A stretch of 64,000 nucleotides of DNA from Takifugu bimaculatus (lineage: Eukaryota > Chordata > Actinopteri > Tetraodontiformes > Tetraodontidae), in assembly GCA_004026145.2 (NCBI GenBank), contig CP034991.1, positions 10,645,610 through 10,709,609 of the forward strand, in the 5' to 3' direction. The translations under genes and the position numbers were made by a program. Under the pieces are notes generated by a model. That model had not been told where the DNA came from. It made no database searches and was given only the letters and a program-made list of their open reading frames with translations. Shown here in pieces: positions 1 through 27,481 of this stretch; the stretch's first letter is position 1; each line of letters starts with the position of its first letter.

Positions 1-94
1 CTGATTAGCATCCCTTCTGTGTCCGAAAGAATTCCGTCAACAAACTGAATCCAGATGTGGAGGCCACAGCCGTTCTGGACGGCTTGAGCGATAC

Positions 95-14540
<14,446 letters not shown>

Positions 14541-15558
14541 TGCAGTAAAGCCGGCTGAAAACTACTGCTGTAAAACACAGAAGAGAAAAACGTGATCAGA
14601 GGCAAATCAGGATTAAAACTGATTGTGCAAAACAACAGCAACAAACAATTAAATAAAATATGAAACTAACGAAATATGACCGCGCTCTCGAAACTACTCG
14701 GGAGCAGTTCAGACGGTTCAAATATTTATGAATCGCAGCCTGATTGTAATCAGCAGCCCGTTTTGATCAGGCCTAAATCGAATTACATGAAAAATGCTGA
14801 CAATCGAGCAGTCACATCCCAGCAGATAACGGCAGCACAGTTCACCGAGAGGAATCCATTTGTAGACAAATTGTTGATTTATTCAAGAATAAAAACCAAT
14901 TCTGCACACATATTTGTGAGAAGCCACAGCGGTGAAAATACAGAGTGGCGTCAGACGAGATGAGTAAATCGGCTCCAAATTGCAGAAACGGCAGAGACTG
15001 AAGCAACTGGAATGAATGAGAGCACTATGAGCAACAAACTGGTCAGACAAAGAAGGCGGCCCTGCCTGAGGAAGCAGGGTTACACATTTCTCAATCAACC
15101 ACACTGCCCCATCAGCCCTCTGTGTGTTTACATGTGACCTTGTCGTCCTCACCCCTTTCCACTTACCCAGCGAGTTCCCTAAAAATATGAATGCACCACT
15201 CAATTTATGCAAGCAGCCTTGATAAGTTGTAACCAGCTGCAGATCGGCTATATTCTACACGCTGCTGTGGCGAACGTGATATTTACATACAATTTGTGGA
15301 AGTCGTTGCATCAAAAAGATGGAATTCTTTCAAATTATACACCGTTGTGTAACAGGACGGGGTTTTTTGGACGGGGTTTTTCTTTCCCGTTACAAAAAAA
15401 ACAATTACTAAGAATGACTTTATTCCCTAAAATAAAGTCAGAGTAAGACATCAGCAACAGAAGATTTCTTTTTCATTCTCAAACTTCACAACATGCCTAC
15501 CGTTGTCCTCCAGCTCACCAGAAAGGGATCCTTCTAAATAGAGGAAGTAAGTGTTTGT

Positions 15559-15580
15559 CTCTCTCTCTCTCTCTCTCTCT
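15559..15580. repeat. (CT)n microsatellite
   Basis: Eleven CT units in noncoding DNA upstream of the sh2b3 start codon. Confidence 0.95.
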
Positions 15581-18500
15581 ATGCATGTGCACGTCTGCAT
15601 GTGTGTGGGTTGTTGTCAGGGGAGTTTGTAGCAATAAGATCCGAAAGATCACGAAAAACACAAGATGTAAAGTTAAAGGGAAGATGCTGTCCAAACCGAC
15701 CAAAGAATGTGAATGATTCTGGGAAGGCGACATCAACAGCTGTGCAATAGTAAAAATAGACGCAGAAGGTGACGCACGCGTCAAAGACAGAGAAAAAAGC
15801 CTGGCGACATGAAATGTTGCGTCACTAAAGTTCCTGGTTCTGTCCTGTCACAACAACTAATTCCTTTCCTGTACTTTTCAGAGCATGCTCAGTGCGTGCC
15901 CTGTGGTGCCCCTGTAGCTGGCCCCCCCAGAACCCTGTTTCTATCTGCGTGGCCAGCCCAGCGATGACTCAGCACTGAGTAACTACAGAACAAGAACACA
16001 CACGCAAACACACGCACAAAGGATTCCTTTGGGAACTTGTCCACCATTTTCCCGTGGTTTTCCTTCTTTTTGTCCAGAGACGTGCATAGCGGCATACGTG
16101 TACGCACACGTAAGCGCACAACAAAAGTTCAAATACACGCATGCACGGTGACTCTGACGTGGGGATACATTTCTGCTTTTTTGTTCCTTCCAGTTCTGAA
16201 AATCGCCCAATGAATGGACCCGTCGGTCGGTTCCATTCATGCTGGCTGAGTGAAACGTGTCGGCTTTAATCTGAAATGGAAAACAACTCAACAACGGCGC
16301 AGCAGTCTCTGCAATTGCTCACCTTCCTCCTCCTCTTTCACAATGCCTGCATTCTTAATGGGACACACAGACGCGCGTGCACGCACACACACACACAGGC
16401 ACGCACGCACGCCTTCATCCCCACTTCTTCTTTACACCATCTGCGTGTATTTTGCAGCGATGACAATGAGGTTGGGTTCTTTTTTTCCATTTCCCTGAAG
16501 CATCGACACAAATCATGAACTCTTGCTGCTGTGAACAAATGCTGCACGTGGCTAATGCTAGCGGCCCTTTAAACTTCTCATATTATCCTTTCGTGCCTTT
16601 TTCATTCAAGCAATTCTCCACCACCAACCTGTCAAATATAAATAACTGGGTACAAGCATAGAAATGATCAAAAAAACAATGCGAAAAAAGGCCGTGAAAG
16701 CTGGCAGCACCTCTTACCTCACTCACACTGTTGCTCCGGACACCAAAAGTGTCTAAACTCAAACCATTTGACTGGGGCCAGGCGAATGCTGCGTTTAATC
16801 AGGCAGGAAGGGAAACAGGATGTATGAAAGACACATGTGAATTGATCTTGTCAGCTTGAGTAACCCCATGACTTAAGATCACACTGCTGATCCTTAGTAC
16901 AACACAAACGACTGTAGAATCAATCTCAGAAAATACTGGAAGTTTCATTTCTACTAAACGTTAACAAACGCCGGCGCTGTCCGCGGCACCCGTTAAAAAG
17001 CTACGTCTAAACATCAAGAGATATTTGCAAAATATGGAAGAAACGCTACAACCGTAATAAATGTGCTCACTGGGTCACAGAAATCCGGCCCAGGCTTATT
17101 CTCAGAATCGAGTTTTTAATCCAAATTTCCGTTATTTACATGGCTCACAGAATTTTGCCCATAAGCAACGCCCACACTTTCCTTTTCATTGTAAGTGAAT
17201 TTGCATGTGTCACGCTGCATTTGGTGCACATTATTGTGCATTCAGCATGGAAATAAAAGTACATTTGTTTATTTTTTAAATGATTTCCAGATTTGATTAT
17301 GATTATTTGCTAAGGAAACGTTGGCACATGATTCTTTGCACTGTTTAATGTGGTGTATTATTAGAATTATAAGTTTGGATTGACCTGCATCTAGCAAGAA
17401 ATACCTTAACAAGCCCAGGTTGTATAGGGAGGTTTCAGTAATCCAGCGATACACCCCCCCCCCCGCCCACCCGACCCATTATAGATCTTGGTATCAACCC
17501 ACAAAGCTTTCACCACCAAAACAAGGCCAATTTGTGGCGTGGGTACGAGGTGTCTCGACCTGGGGACTCACATGGGTTGCGGGGTCCGTTTTATGGGGGG
17601 GTGCAATGTCCAACAAGTTTAAAAGTTAAATTTGACTATTTCAGAAGTCAGAAGTGACAAGAAGATAAGTAGATAAAAAGCAAGAAAGAAAAGGATGGTA
17701 AAGGTTTTGTGGAGGAAGATCACTGGGGCGAGAAAAAAGGACAGAAAGAGAGAGAAGGGATTTGACTGTTCTGTCTAAATAGTTATCACAGGAACAGGAA
17801 GCCCTGCCCTGACAACCAGTGAGCACATGCAAACATGCAATGCGCATATGCATCGCACTCATATAGCATAAGAGCCGATGTTTACACAGAAATAAATAAA
17901 AGACTGAGAAACCTGAGATAAGAGTGCTGCTGTGTTTGCACGGCCCGGGAGCTTCTCACCTCAGTTATCGGTAATGATTAATACTGAAACACCTTCGTTA
18001 GACATAGTAAAGTGGCTGAAGAAGCCTCGTAACGTTTTATGACACGTGCATCATCACGGGGGTCCGTGAAGCTAGGCAGGCCTACGTTCATAGCCTATTT
18101 GACGACCCGTCGCCAGGCAACCACCTGAGACTCCAGGATGTCACTTGACCTAGCCACAATGTCTTTATAGAAAAACCTGATATTCATGTGAAGCCTTTGA
18201 ATCCCCTGCAGCTGCAGGCGTCGCCGGCTCGGCCACTGTGTGCAGCTCCGACATTTGATGTTTTGCTCATTCCAGTGAGGTTAAACACATTTCCTTTTAG
18301 TTGTAGCAACAGAAAAGTGATTACAGCTCTAACCACCAAACAGAGCTGCTCGTACACATGGGCTCCTTCGCGCATGCCGGTGTAAAAATGCGCTATTTAC
18401 TCGAAATAATAAACGGATCTGTCGAACTGAATTTTGTTGCATGAAAGGAGACGCGGGGTGGGGGCTGCCTCAGCGTTCCCATTTGTGTGTGGGCGTCAGG

Positions 18501-19008
18501 GTTTTAATGAGAAAAAAGTGAGACATAATTTAAGAACAGATTGTAATAAAGGAAGTAGTGGTGAAATGTGAGATAACCCCTGGCTTAGCTTCCCATAAGG
18601 TGAAGAAAGCATCAAGTGCTTATACAGGAGGTGGGCAGCAACTACCATAACATGACGTGCACTAGTTTAACAAATTTCAAAGTAAAAGCTTCAGTTTCCA
18701 TCAGGTGCTGACATGTCAGTCACTGGTCTCTTAACGTTTGCTTGTTCTCCTCTTCCTGTCACGCACGAGTGCAATGTGAGAATCAGTAAACATGTATTTT
18801 AAGCGATGCAGATGCACCTTCTCACACACATTTTTCTTCCATCTCTGTGAGGACGCTCACTGACAGGATGCATTTCTCAACCCCTGACCCTAAATATCAC
18901 AACTACACCCTGGCCACAACCTTAACCTCCACCCAATGTTTTGGCCCTCAAACCAACCCTTGAAGCTGTCACAACCAGCCCAAATGTCCTCACTATGTAG
19001 CTTGTACA

Positions 19009-19009
<1 letters not shown>

Positions 19010-19068
<59 letters not shown>
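19010..19068. repeat. (CA)n microsatellite
   Basis: About 29 uninterrupted CA units, responsible for the Val/Cys-repeat and Thr/His-repeat frames nearby. Confidence 0.97.
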
Positions 19069-19073
<5 letters not shown>

Positions 19074-22000
19074 AACACCAACATAGGAACGGTGGCAGAT
19101 ACAACCCATAAAACAACTGATGGTGTGTTTTGGTGTTTTATACGACAAATGTTGCTTTGCGGACCAGGACACAGGCTGCTTGTGCTGGTGCCGCGGGTTC
19201 TCCGGCTCGGTCATACGTTCCCACAACAATGCGGGCTCCTACACGACACAATGCTGCTATTCTCAAGATGGACGGGGGAAAATTAAAAAAAACCTCTCGC
19301 TCGCTTTCTGGCCTTTTCCTGTGGCCTGGGAACGGGGGAACCAGCAGACAGACTGGGCACCGAGTAAAACTATAAAGAGACAGCAGCAGCGGCTTTAAAA
19401 TAGAGGTTACACGTATACGAGCATGTTGTGTGATTTTAATAAGCGAGTAGAATCCTCGCCAACGAGCATATTTCCGGCCGTCTGACATTCTACCAGCGAC
19501 TTAGACAAAACATCTCAGCACTCTGTGATTATCCTGCAGAGACAGAACCAGGCATGTCCTAAAACATGGGGGTCCCGCAGACATAATCACAGGCACAGAA
19601 TGAAATACTTTGGGTTTGGCTGCATGTATTGATGTAAAGATTAATGCAGGGAGATTACTGCTTTAAATCTAAGGATATGTGGACCGGAGGCCTGACGTGG
19701 GCGTTGAGGAATGATTCGACGGTGGTGCCGACCTCAGAAGCTCCAGCAGACCCCACAGTTGAGACTAAACTCTCAAATGAACTATACAATCAGCATCAGC
19801 CACAAAATGGTGGCGCCAAACGCATCACGATGTAGTTTTCCTTTCGCCAGCTCCACAATAAGTCGCTTTAGCCCGACAGTGTGAGCCTGACCTCCCTCAG
19901 ATCTGAACTAATGTGTTATGTGAGCTCTGATCTGGTTTCTCGTTAAATACGTAGAAGCCGGTTCCGACTCTGCAAGACTGAAAATGTCCGTCCGTCCTTC
20001 AGGCTTCGAAGGACTGGAATCCACACACTCCGGCCAAGTCACACACTCAAAGGTTCCGAGCGTGAACGTGAGACAGACGACTCTGGGCGCTTCATGAATG
20101 AGTCAAGCCTGTTGCTGATGCCAGAGATGACTCAGTGTGAATCCTGCAGATATGCGATATTATTTTAGGATGTGCCATATTTGTGTGTGTGTGTGTGTGT
20201 AACTGCGAGTGAGGCCAAGTTATCTATGTGGGATTCTATTGACCGCTTCTGTCAGTCCGACGAGCCGTGATTCATCTGCAGTCATCCGACTTCCAAGAAG
20301 GCTCGTTTGAGGGTCACAAAGTTTTCCACAGAAAATTCAGCAGATGCCAGCCACGCTTCAGCGTTCAAAGGTGCGTAAAAACCCCATAAATTCGGTAAAA
20401 CCAGAAGAAATAAATAGAAAATTGTGCGTTAAATGCAAATATGCCTGTGTTTTGCAACAGGAACAACATTTGACCTCATCTTCTCCGTGGATAGAGGAGG
20501 GTTTAAGCGACGTCCCCGTGCTGCTGCTACTAACAGGCCTGTAATCAGGAGATTCCTACCGACAAAACAGGGAAAAAACACGCGCACAGGCTGTAATTAT
20601 TGTTGCTTTGTAAAGAAGAAAACCCTGACATGCACGTTTACTTCCGCAAAAACCAAGCAAGAGCTGAACCCATTTGTGCCATCAGATTAATCTCCCACGG
20701 TTTCTCCTCCTCTTTTAGAATCCCTCGGGGAAGCAGAATAGCTGGTGAAGCAATAACATCCAGGTTACACACATGGGACCCCGGCTTCAACCTATTCATA
20801 GCAAATCACTGTTTTTCTCCCCAAATATCTGCATCATACACATGGCACTGAACGATACTGCATAGGTTTTCCTAATCATAACCTTCGACTTCCTTGATGC
20901 TAATGCCGTTTCTCCAAGGAAAAACTTCTTTGTGAAGGAACTGTTGTGCTGTATTGTCCAAAATCCCCAACCAAGTAATCATGTCGCGTTGGGGGAAAAT
21001 CCAATTACATTCATGCTGCACACGCAGCCTTCCCTGGAGGGAAAGGCCGAGATTTTCCCAAGCAGAAAATGTAAAGTGGAATATTAGAGGCCTTTGATTT
21101 GAATCTCATCAGTGGGGCGGAAGCGACCAGAGTGAAAGAGATTTGTACCGAATTCCTCCGTTTGCTGGAGAACCCTAGCTGGGCACTGGGTTACGAGTTC
21201 CCCTTTACAACAAAACAGGCCGCACGCCTCAAGGCAACAGTCGTAACGCCGCCTCTCACTTTTGTTCATCAGTCAAACAAGAAAGAAATAATGTGATTTG
21301 TATCCGGGTCCCGGAATGCTGCCGCCCTGAGCAGTGGGACCTCTGGATTAACACAGCGAGATTTTGCTTTGATAGGAGTGAGTCAGACGTATTCCCAGTA
21401 AACGGAGCGCTTCACCAGAAATGCCCTTTCTCAATGGGGATGGTTTGGATCTTTAAGCCAGAATTACGGGCCGTGCAGCGGGTGGGCGTTTGGTTTAGCC
21501 GAGGATGGCTGACGCAGCCCAACTGGCCTTGTGGAACAGTTACGTCACAGCGGGATAATTAGCAGCTGGGGTGGTGAGATCCCCTTCCAGGTCAGCCCCC
21601 AAGTGGGGAGTTCACGTGTCAGGGTCACGTTCAAGAATGAGAGAGGTGCAGCAGCGTTGTTTTGTGGGGTGTTTTTTTTTGTTAAAACACACCATCAAAA
21701 ACGGATTATTTGTCCTCTCGATGTTGCACTCAAGTGTGACCAACTTAAAGTTCGTCACCTCTTCAAGGTTAAGTTTCATATTCAACCTCAACGTCAGAAT
21801 ATCACAAGAATTTCAAAACAAACAGGAATATCCTCCTGCGCTTCAACTGCTATTTACACAGGCAGAGTGACGGGGCGGCACGCACGCACGCACACGCTAT
21901 TGTTTTGATTTCCTACCACCCTGTCACACTAAATGGTGGATGCACTCCAATTGTTCGGGTTCAGCCCGCAGCCTGCCATGAGATGTCACCAATGACCTGC

Positions 22001-22601
22001 GCGTCGGGCTAAACAAAAGAGAAAAAGAAAGGTTCCGGCCAAAGCACCGTTCAAGCATTCACAAGACAACTACTACTATTATTTCTAAAGCGTAAGGATG
22101 TGTACAACATCATTTTAAAATGAGCCTCCATCATGTTCGACCCACTAAGGTCACGGCAGCTTTAATAGGACGTCACCATGGCGACAAAAAATGATAGATT
22201 TGCGCCAAATAATGTCGGGGTGAAAAGAAATCGTATTAGTCATATATAAAAAAATAATCCCTAATACTGTAACGGTAACGGTTGACATTATCATTAGTGC
22301 TGGGGCACCACGGAAAAGTTCCTTCCAGGAATTTTAAAAGGAAAGTTTACTTTTTGTTAAACATCTAGGCTAGCATCACAGTCGGAGAGAAAGAGCCCTT
22401 TAAACTCTGCATGAGCGCACTGTTTTTTGCGATTAGCAGTGCAGAAAAAGAGTCAAATTAGACCAAAGTTGTGTCCACATTAGTACTTGTTAGTTTGTTG
22501 TTTTGGGGGATTATCCCCTAATGCGGCGAAGTTACGTTTTTAGTGTAGTTAAAAGCACTAAAAGGGAAATAAAAGCTGCAAGGAGCCGACAGCCTACTCA
22601 C

Positions 22602-22930
22602 GTTCTCCGTTATCTCGGATGGGCACCCACCGCAGCACGACGACTAACCAACAAGTTGGACTTCGCATAACGGAAACGTTCCGAGAAGCATCTAAAGTGG
22701 CTCAAAACGAGGTCGGCGTCAAGCAAAACATGGTGGACTTTAGTAATATGCCGTGTGGTGAAAAGCCCGTCATCTTTTCTCTCATGGTGAGAGCGCACGA
22801 CGGCCCCGCTGCGAAAAAAAAGAACGTGAAAACTTCCAGCCCCGAACTTCACGCAGAAAAAAGTGGCGACTCCTCATTTCCGCTGTCAAAAAAATGTGCC
22901 GCGTCCCGCGATGTGAAGTTCCGGTAAACT
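22602..22930 (-). promoter_or_regulatory. Candidate sh2b3 first (noncoding) exon and promoter
   Basis: The minus strand has a strong donor, GAGAAC|GTGAGTAGG, with the exon ending at 22602. The preceding 300 bases are richer in CpG than their surroundings. This fits a leader exon spliced to the acceptor just before the sh2b3 ATG at 14540. The transcription start cannot be placed. A noncoding RNA exon is an alternative. Confidence 0.4.
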
Positions 22931-22991
22931 CACGGGGTCACTTCCGGATTCACGTTTTCAGAATAAGAGGCGTGTTGTTCCTACCAGGTCA

Positions 22992-23005
22992 CCACTAGAT
23001 GGCGC
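22992..23005 (+). promoter_or_regulatory. CTCF-type site
   Basis: CCACTAGATGGCGC fits the core CTCF consensus CCASYAGRKGGCRS at all 14 positions. It lies just upstream of the candidate sh2b3 promoter and between the two minus-strand genes. A weaker 12/14 match in the opposite orientation is at 23305-23318. Confidence 0.55.
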
Positions 23006-24964
23006 CGGTCGCCGCCGGTTTGTGCGGACTTGCAATATGTTACAATTCATTTCACCGTAACTTTTTACCGTTTTAAAAATGCAGCAAAAACTATCGCAAC
23101 CGAGAACTCAATCACCTTTAAGGACAATACACGGCATAGTTATGAACATGTTAAATCTACAATAAAATGGTTGCAGTGCACTTTTTAATCATTTTAATGT
23201 ACATTCTAACCATTTGTACCTCTACCATATAGGTGCAGGATTACATTCAACTGTTCACCCACATATTTAGTACCTCGACCAAGCTGTTGGACTTTTACTC
23301 TGCAGCGACACCTGGTGAAAAATAGGTTGAATTTCGTGCAGAATGTGTGGAGATTCACAAACAGTGGACAGGCGAGCTTAAAATATAATTTAAGATAGAA
23401 AATCTCAATAAAAAAAACAACAAACAATACATTAATTCCATTTATTCAGTGGTACTAGTCCAGAGCACGCTCTCATTACCAGTAATTTGAATACAATGGT
23501 CATTTAAAAACAGCGTTAATGAGTATAATATAACAAACTGAGCTACAATCACAGGTCTAGAGGAACAAATTTGTTGTGCATCAAGATTGTAACGTAAATT
23601 TGATAATCATGAAAGTGTTAATCCTTTATTGGTCAGGCGGCAACCTGCTACATTATCAAGCTCCTTTACCAGGTTTTTATTATTATTAAAATCATTCACA
23701 TATAATAGTATAATGAAATTGGGACATTAAAAACATTTCTATGTTGTTGCTTATATAAAAGCCTCTAAAGAAAAAAAAACACACCTGTACCTATTCCTGC
23801 AATGCTTTTGCAAAAAGAAGAAGTGTGAAAGAATGATGATAGTACTGTGCATTGATGCATTTGTCACATTGTGATTGCACCCAGGTGAGCTTGCACAAGA
23901 ATAATAGCATAATATAGACAGTGCAACACACGTGTCACGTTTGTTCGCAACAACATTAGACAAGGCGCATATAAAATAATATATAAATGCCTAATACTTG
24001 ATAATATGGTCACGTTCATTTAAAAAAAAAGGTGAATTTTGTTAATTTCCAACATGGAACAGTAAACATTTGGATTCAAACCAAGAGGTAACAGCAGCCA
24101 TATCCCAACGGTGTGGCCAGATTAAGACAACCTGATGTGAGGGGATGTTAAAAACCAACTCCAGACACGTGTCAAGTCGTGCAAGTTCAAGGATAGACAA
24201 TCTCCTTTTTTGTACGAAATACAAAAAATTCAAAAGAGAACTTGGTGACACACTTTCTTATGACACAGCATCATCTGGCCGCCGGCAAACGAGGCCTAAA
24301 AATACTATTGTGGCGCTCGGAGCGAGACATCAAGCTCCCACCAGAGACCCCAGCGACTGTCGACAGGATGCTCTGACCTTAGCAGCCACGAGGCCTCTGG
24401 GGTGAGACGTCCCCCCTGGGAGGAGGAAGGAGAATCTGTACTAGTTTTTTTTTTTCCAATGCGGGTTCATCTTAGCCGGAGAGTGACCTCGTTCCTCTAT
24501 GATGCCGCGCTTCTTCCGAAAAGTTGTCTCAACGTGGCTTCAAGTGACAGGAAAAATGCAACGGGTGCTACTAAACTGTAAAGAGGACGAACAAAAACAC
24601 AGCAGACTCAACTTTTAACTACAGTTTCCTATGCAGTGCTGCCCCCAATTTGACTGTCTCTATTTGCATATAATAGAATTCTGGTCGCCTCCATCAGGGA
24701 CATTTTTCTGATGGATTTTTACTGCAAACACAAAAAACATTGTTTAGATTAGCAAGAAAGCAAAAAAGGCACATTTGGAAGCTACTGTAAGAAGAGAGCA
24801 GCGTATTATTCATTGATACGTACAATAAGGCAAAAAAATAACAGAAGTTGAATTGGTGGTCTCCTAATTGGTCTTGTGTCTTAGTGTTGGTCTGATGGTT
24901 GCTGTGCGGAATCGTCAGAGAGGCGGAATGTCGAGGAAGGAATGATTAATGTGGAGAACTGCTC
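23006..24964. other. Intergenic DNA and pheta1 3' UTR
   Basis: AT-rich DNA downstream of pheta1. A possible minus-strand AATAAA signal lies at 23625-23630, which would make a 1.3-kb 3' UTR. No gene is seen. Confidence 0.5.
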
Positions 24965-25820
24965 TCACTGGCTCTGCAGCCACTGCACCCTCAGCTCCTC
25001 CACCTCTTTGCCGTACCAGTCGTGGAGCTTTGAGAAGCAGCCGGTGCCGGGAGAGACTGAGCTCTCCAGAGACGCTCCTCTTCTCCTGGGGGGCACTGGC
25101 GGGGCGACGGCGGGGTCGACGCAGCCTTCCCACACCACAGCAGGACGACGCTGCCTCGGGAAAACCGTTGGTCAAAGCCGCTGCCGATTTATTCCGAGCG
25201 GCTTTATTCTCCTTTGAACCCTCAGAGGTTTGCTGCAGCTCATCTGAAAGGCTCTTTTGGGTCAGGCCAGCTCCTGACACGGAAGCGGCGCTCGAGCCCG
25301 AGGACAAGGATGAGGAAGACGAGGACGAGGACATTCCAGACCTGGATCGCGCCCCTTGATTTCTCCTGGTGGATCTGGGCCTGCCGTGCTGGCCCCCAAC
25401 AGCAGCACCGCTGCCCGTCGTGGCCTCCTGGATCTCCTCCAGCTGCCGCTCTAGCTCCTTCACCACCAGCCTCATGTAGTCGAAGCTGGCCCTCGACAAG
25501 GCCTTCACCCACGACTCCATGGCTGCCTGGCTCTCCGCAGCCATCTTGTACACCCGCGCTTTGGCGCAGTCGAACTTGATGGCGAAGGCGAACTCCTCCG
25601 CCGACTCGCACAGCTCCACGGTGCACCCTTCCAGGACGATGACGCCGACGGGCTCCCGGCTGTCGCGCTCCTCGAAGTAGAAGAGCATGTTGGCCTTCAG
25701 GACGAACCAGCGGCGGTGATACGCTGGGTTGCGCTCGCCCTTTTTGAACAGGAAGCCCGTCTTGTCCGGCGGGGTGTCACAGGTGGCGTAATGGGCCACG
25801 CTGCGTTCGTTCAGCCTCAT
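24965..25820 (-). CDS. pheta1: PH domain endocytic adaptor PHETA1 (FAM109A/Ses1), with a one-base frameshift
   Basis: Small adaptor of early endosomes that binds the inositol 5-phosphatases OCRL and INPP5B and helps receptor recycling. The start [15 protein letters not shown] and a PH domain (about residues 18-115: [60 protein letters not shown]) are very well conserved. A Ser-rich, low-complexity stretch follows. After about residue 220 the frame opened by the ATG no longer resembles the family and runs on to a stop at 24915. The conserved tail (PPVPPRRR, then the F&H motif [19 protein letters not shown], stop at 24965-24967) sits in the next frame, so one extra base lies within 25115-25172, probably in the run at 25158-25164. 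With one base removed the product would be 284 residues, near the family length. A real mutation or an assembly error are both possible. The paralogue PHETA2 is less likely given sh2b3 nearby. Confidence 0.88.
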
Positions 25821-26250
25821 CTTCTCCCCTCAGTAGAGTCTCGATTTACCCGAGCTGGGCTGCAGGAGACACATGTCAACTTTGAGACAGTCGGTCCAAA
25901 AGTTTCATTCTTCCCTTTGTGGTCAGCTCACGTCTGAAGAACACGATATTTTAAACGCTCTTAAGAGAAAGCCGCACCATTTGGACCAAAGTAAATGCTG
26001 ACATTTCCTCCCATTTGGACGTTCCACGGTCGGCTGTCAGTGATATTATTAGCATAAAGGAACAACGGAAAGCCAGTGGCGAAGCAGAAGACCGCGTAAA
26101 CTCGGTCAGCGCCTGCTGAGGAGCATAAAACTCGCCGACGCTTCCGCTGGCTTCAACATCAGCGTTAAAATCAGCGCGGCGGCAGCTCCGTGGAGCGTCC
26201 ACGGCCGGGCAGCTGCACGCACGCCTCACAGCTCCCGTGTCCAGCGCCAA
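25821..26250 (-). promoter_or_regulatory. Probable pheta1 leader: 72-bp intron, leader exon and CpG-rich promoter
   Basis: On the minus strand an acceptor CTCCTGCAG lies 39 bases before the pheta1 ATG, and a donor GAC|GTGAGC lies 72 bases further upstream (intron 25931-25860). This length is typical of compact fish introns. The exon upstream of 25932 leads into a CpG-rich block near 26080-26270 that could be the promoter. The leader would contain an upstream open frame (26250-25951). Confidence 0.5.
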
Positions 26251-27481
26251 GCCTCAGATGGAGCGGTGTAACGAGCGTGGTCGCTGGAGCGTGGGGCAGC
26301 AGAAGCATGTTCTGAGGAGCGAGGACCCGTGAGGTCCGATCATCAAGTCTGGCTTTGGTGGATACTGGGAGGACACTACCTGGCAGAGGAGGAGGATGGC
26401 ACAGGGCTGTTTTAACCTCTGCTGATGACCAATCTCAATGCTTTGGTCCACCAACATATTTGGGACGACTTGCAGCACCTGTCTGGCAGAAGGCCCGGTT
26501 CTGTTGCAGAGCAAGTCCGGTCAAGCTTGACGTTACAAACTTGAATGTGCAGAACATGGAGTACCGTATTCAACGCAGTTAAGCTGTCCAGAAATACAGA
26601 TAAAAACGTTCCATGTGCTGAAATAAACTTTAGTTTTCTGCCCTGGTCTATTACTAATCTGATTTCTGCGGCTGGGGCATCCGCACTAGCAGGAATAGTG
26701 CACAGACAGGACTGTTTTTAAATGTGGGTCAACATAAAAGCTCAGACTCAAAAAGGATGAGCGTCAGCAAGATCCTGAATGATCACATGGTTGGTTACTA
26801 CGGACCAACCTGCTGTGTAAACAAGTGATCTACAGGGAGGATCGGGAGCCATCAAAGTCACTGGAAATGTCACATAAAAAACTTAGCAGGCGCAAAGTTA
26901 GTTCGGCATGTTGTCATATGTCGTTACAAACTCCAAGAATATGATTCAAAAGCCAATTATACTTACGCAATCCTCTCATATCCAGCCGCTGTCCTCCCAC
27001 CACATCTGGATGGAAAAACTTCACATATTCCAACGGCGGCTGGAAAAGGACACAAAAGTCGCAGTCGTATTTAAAACAGCCAGTAAATTTCCAACCAAAA
27101 CATAGATTTTTTTTCTTTCTGGCTTTATTTTGTGTCAGATATGTTGTAAAAGGCGAACATTTAGCCGTTTTTTTTAGGATTCGGAGCTAACGGTGTGTGC
27201 GGGTGAGTCAGCCAACGGTGCGGGAAGGCTGCGGGGTCGGTCACACGCATTTCTGACACATCAGCACTCTGCGGGAATCCGCTTTAGATTTTTCTTCAAC
27301 GACAGAAAAACAGCCTGAAATTCTAGCAGCCAGAAACCTTGTGAACTGAGCCACCGAGCAGAGGCGGGCATCGGGGGTCAGCATTTCCCAGCTCACCAAT
27401 CACTGAGCAATGGCTCGCGCTTGTACAGTTAAACATTTACGAAAATATCATCTAAAATAAAGGTGGTTATTCTTTCTCACC

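Larger units (their letters stand above)
14541..22601 (-). other. Probable sh2b3 leader intron, no coding exon seen
   Basis: Upstream of the sh2b3 ATG the minus strand reads TTTTACAG, a good acceptor 25-30 bases before the start codon, so the leader continues in an upstream exon. The 8-kb stretch contains microsatellites at 15559 and 19010 and no open frame I can assign to a protein family. Confidence 0.5.

Noticed and set aside
17440..17600. C-rich then G-rich stretch considered as a transposon fragment
   Set aside because: No terminal repeats, target duplication or known family features that I can see.
19120..19488. Three overlapping open frames of 81-116 codons
   Set aside because: All frames are open on both strands because of local GC content; none resembles a protein family.
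22619..22927. 102-codon plus-strand frame over the candidate sh2b3 leader exon
   Set aside because: No family resemblance; GC-rich CpG DNA gives long chance frames.
24915..25157. C-terminal 80 residues of the uninterrupted pheta1 frame
   Set aside because: They do not resemble the family, whereas the neighbouring frame carries the conserved PHETA tail; treated as frameshifted sequence.
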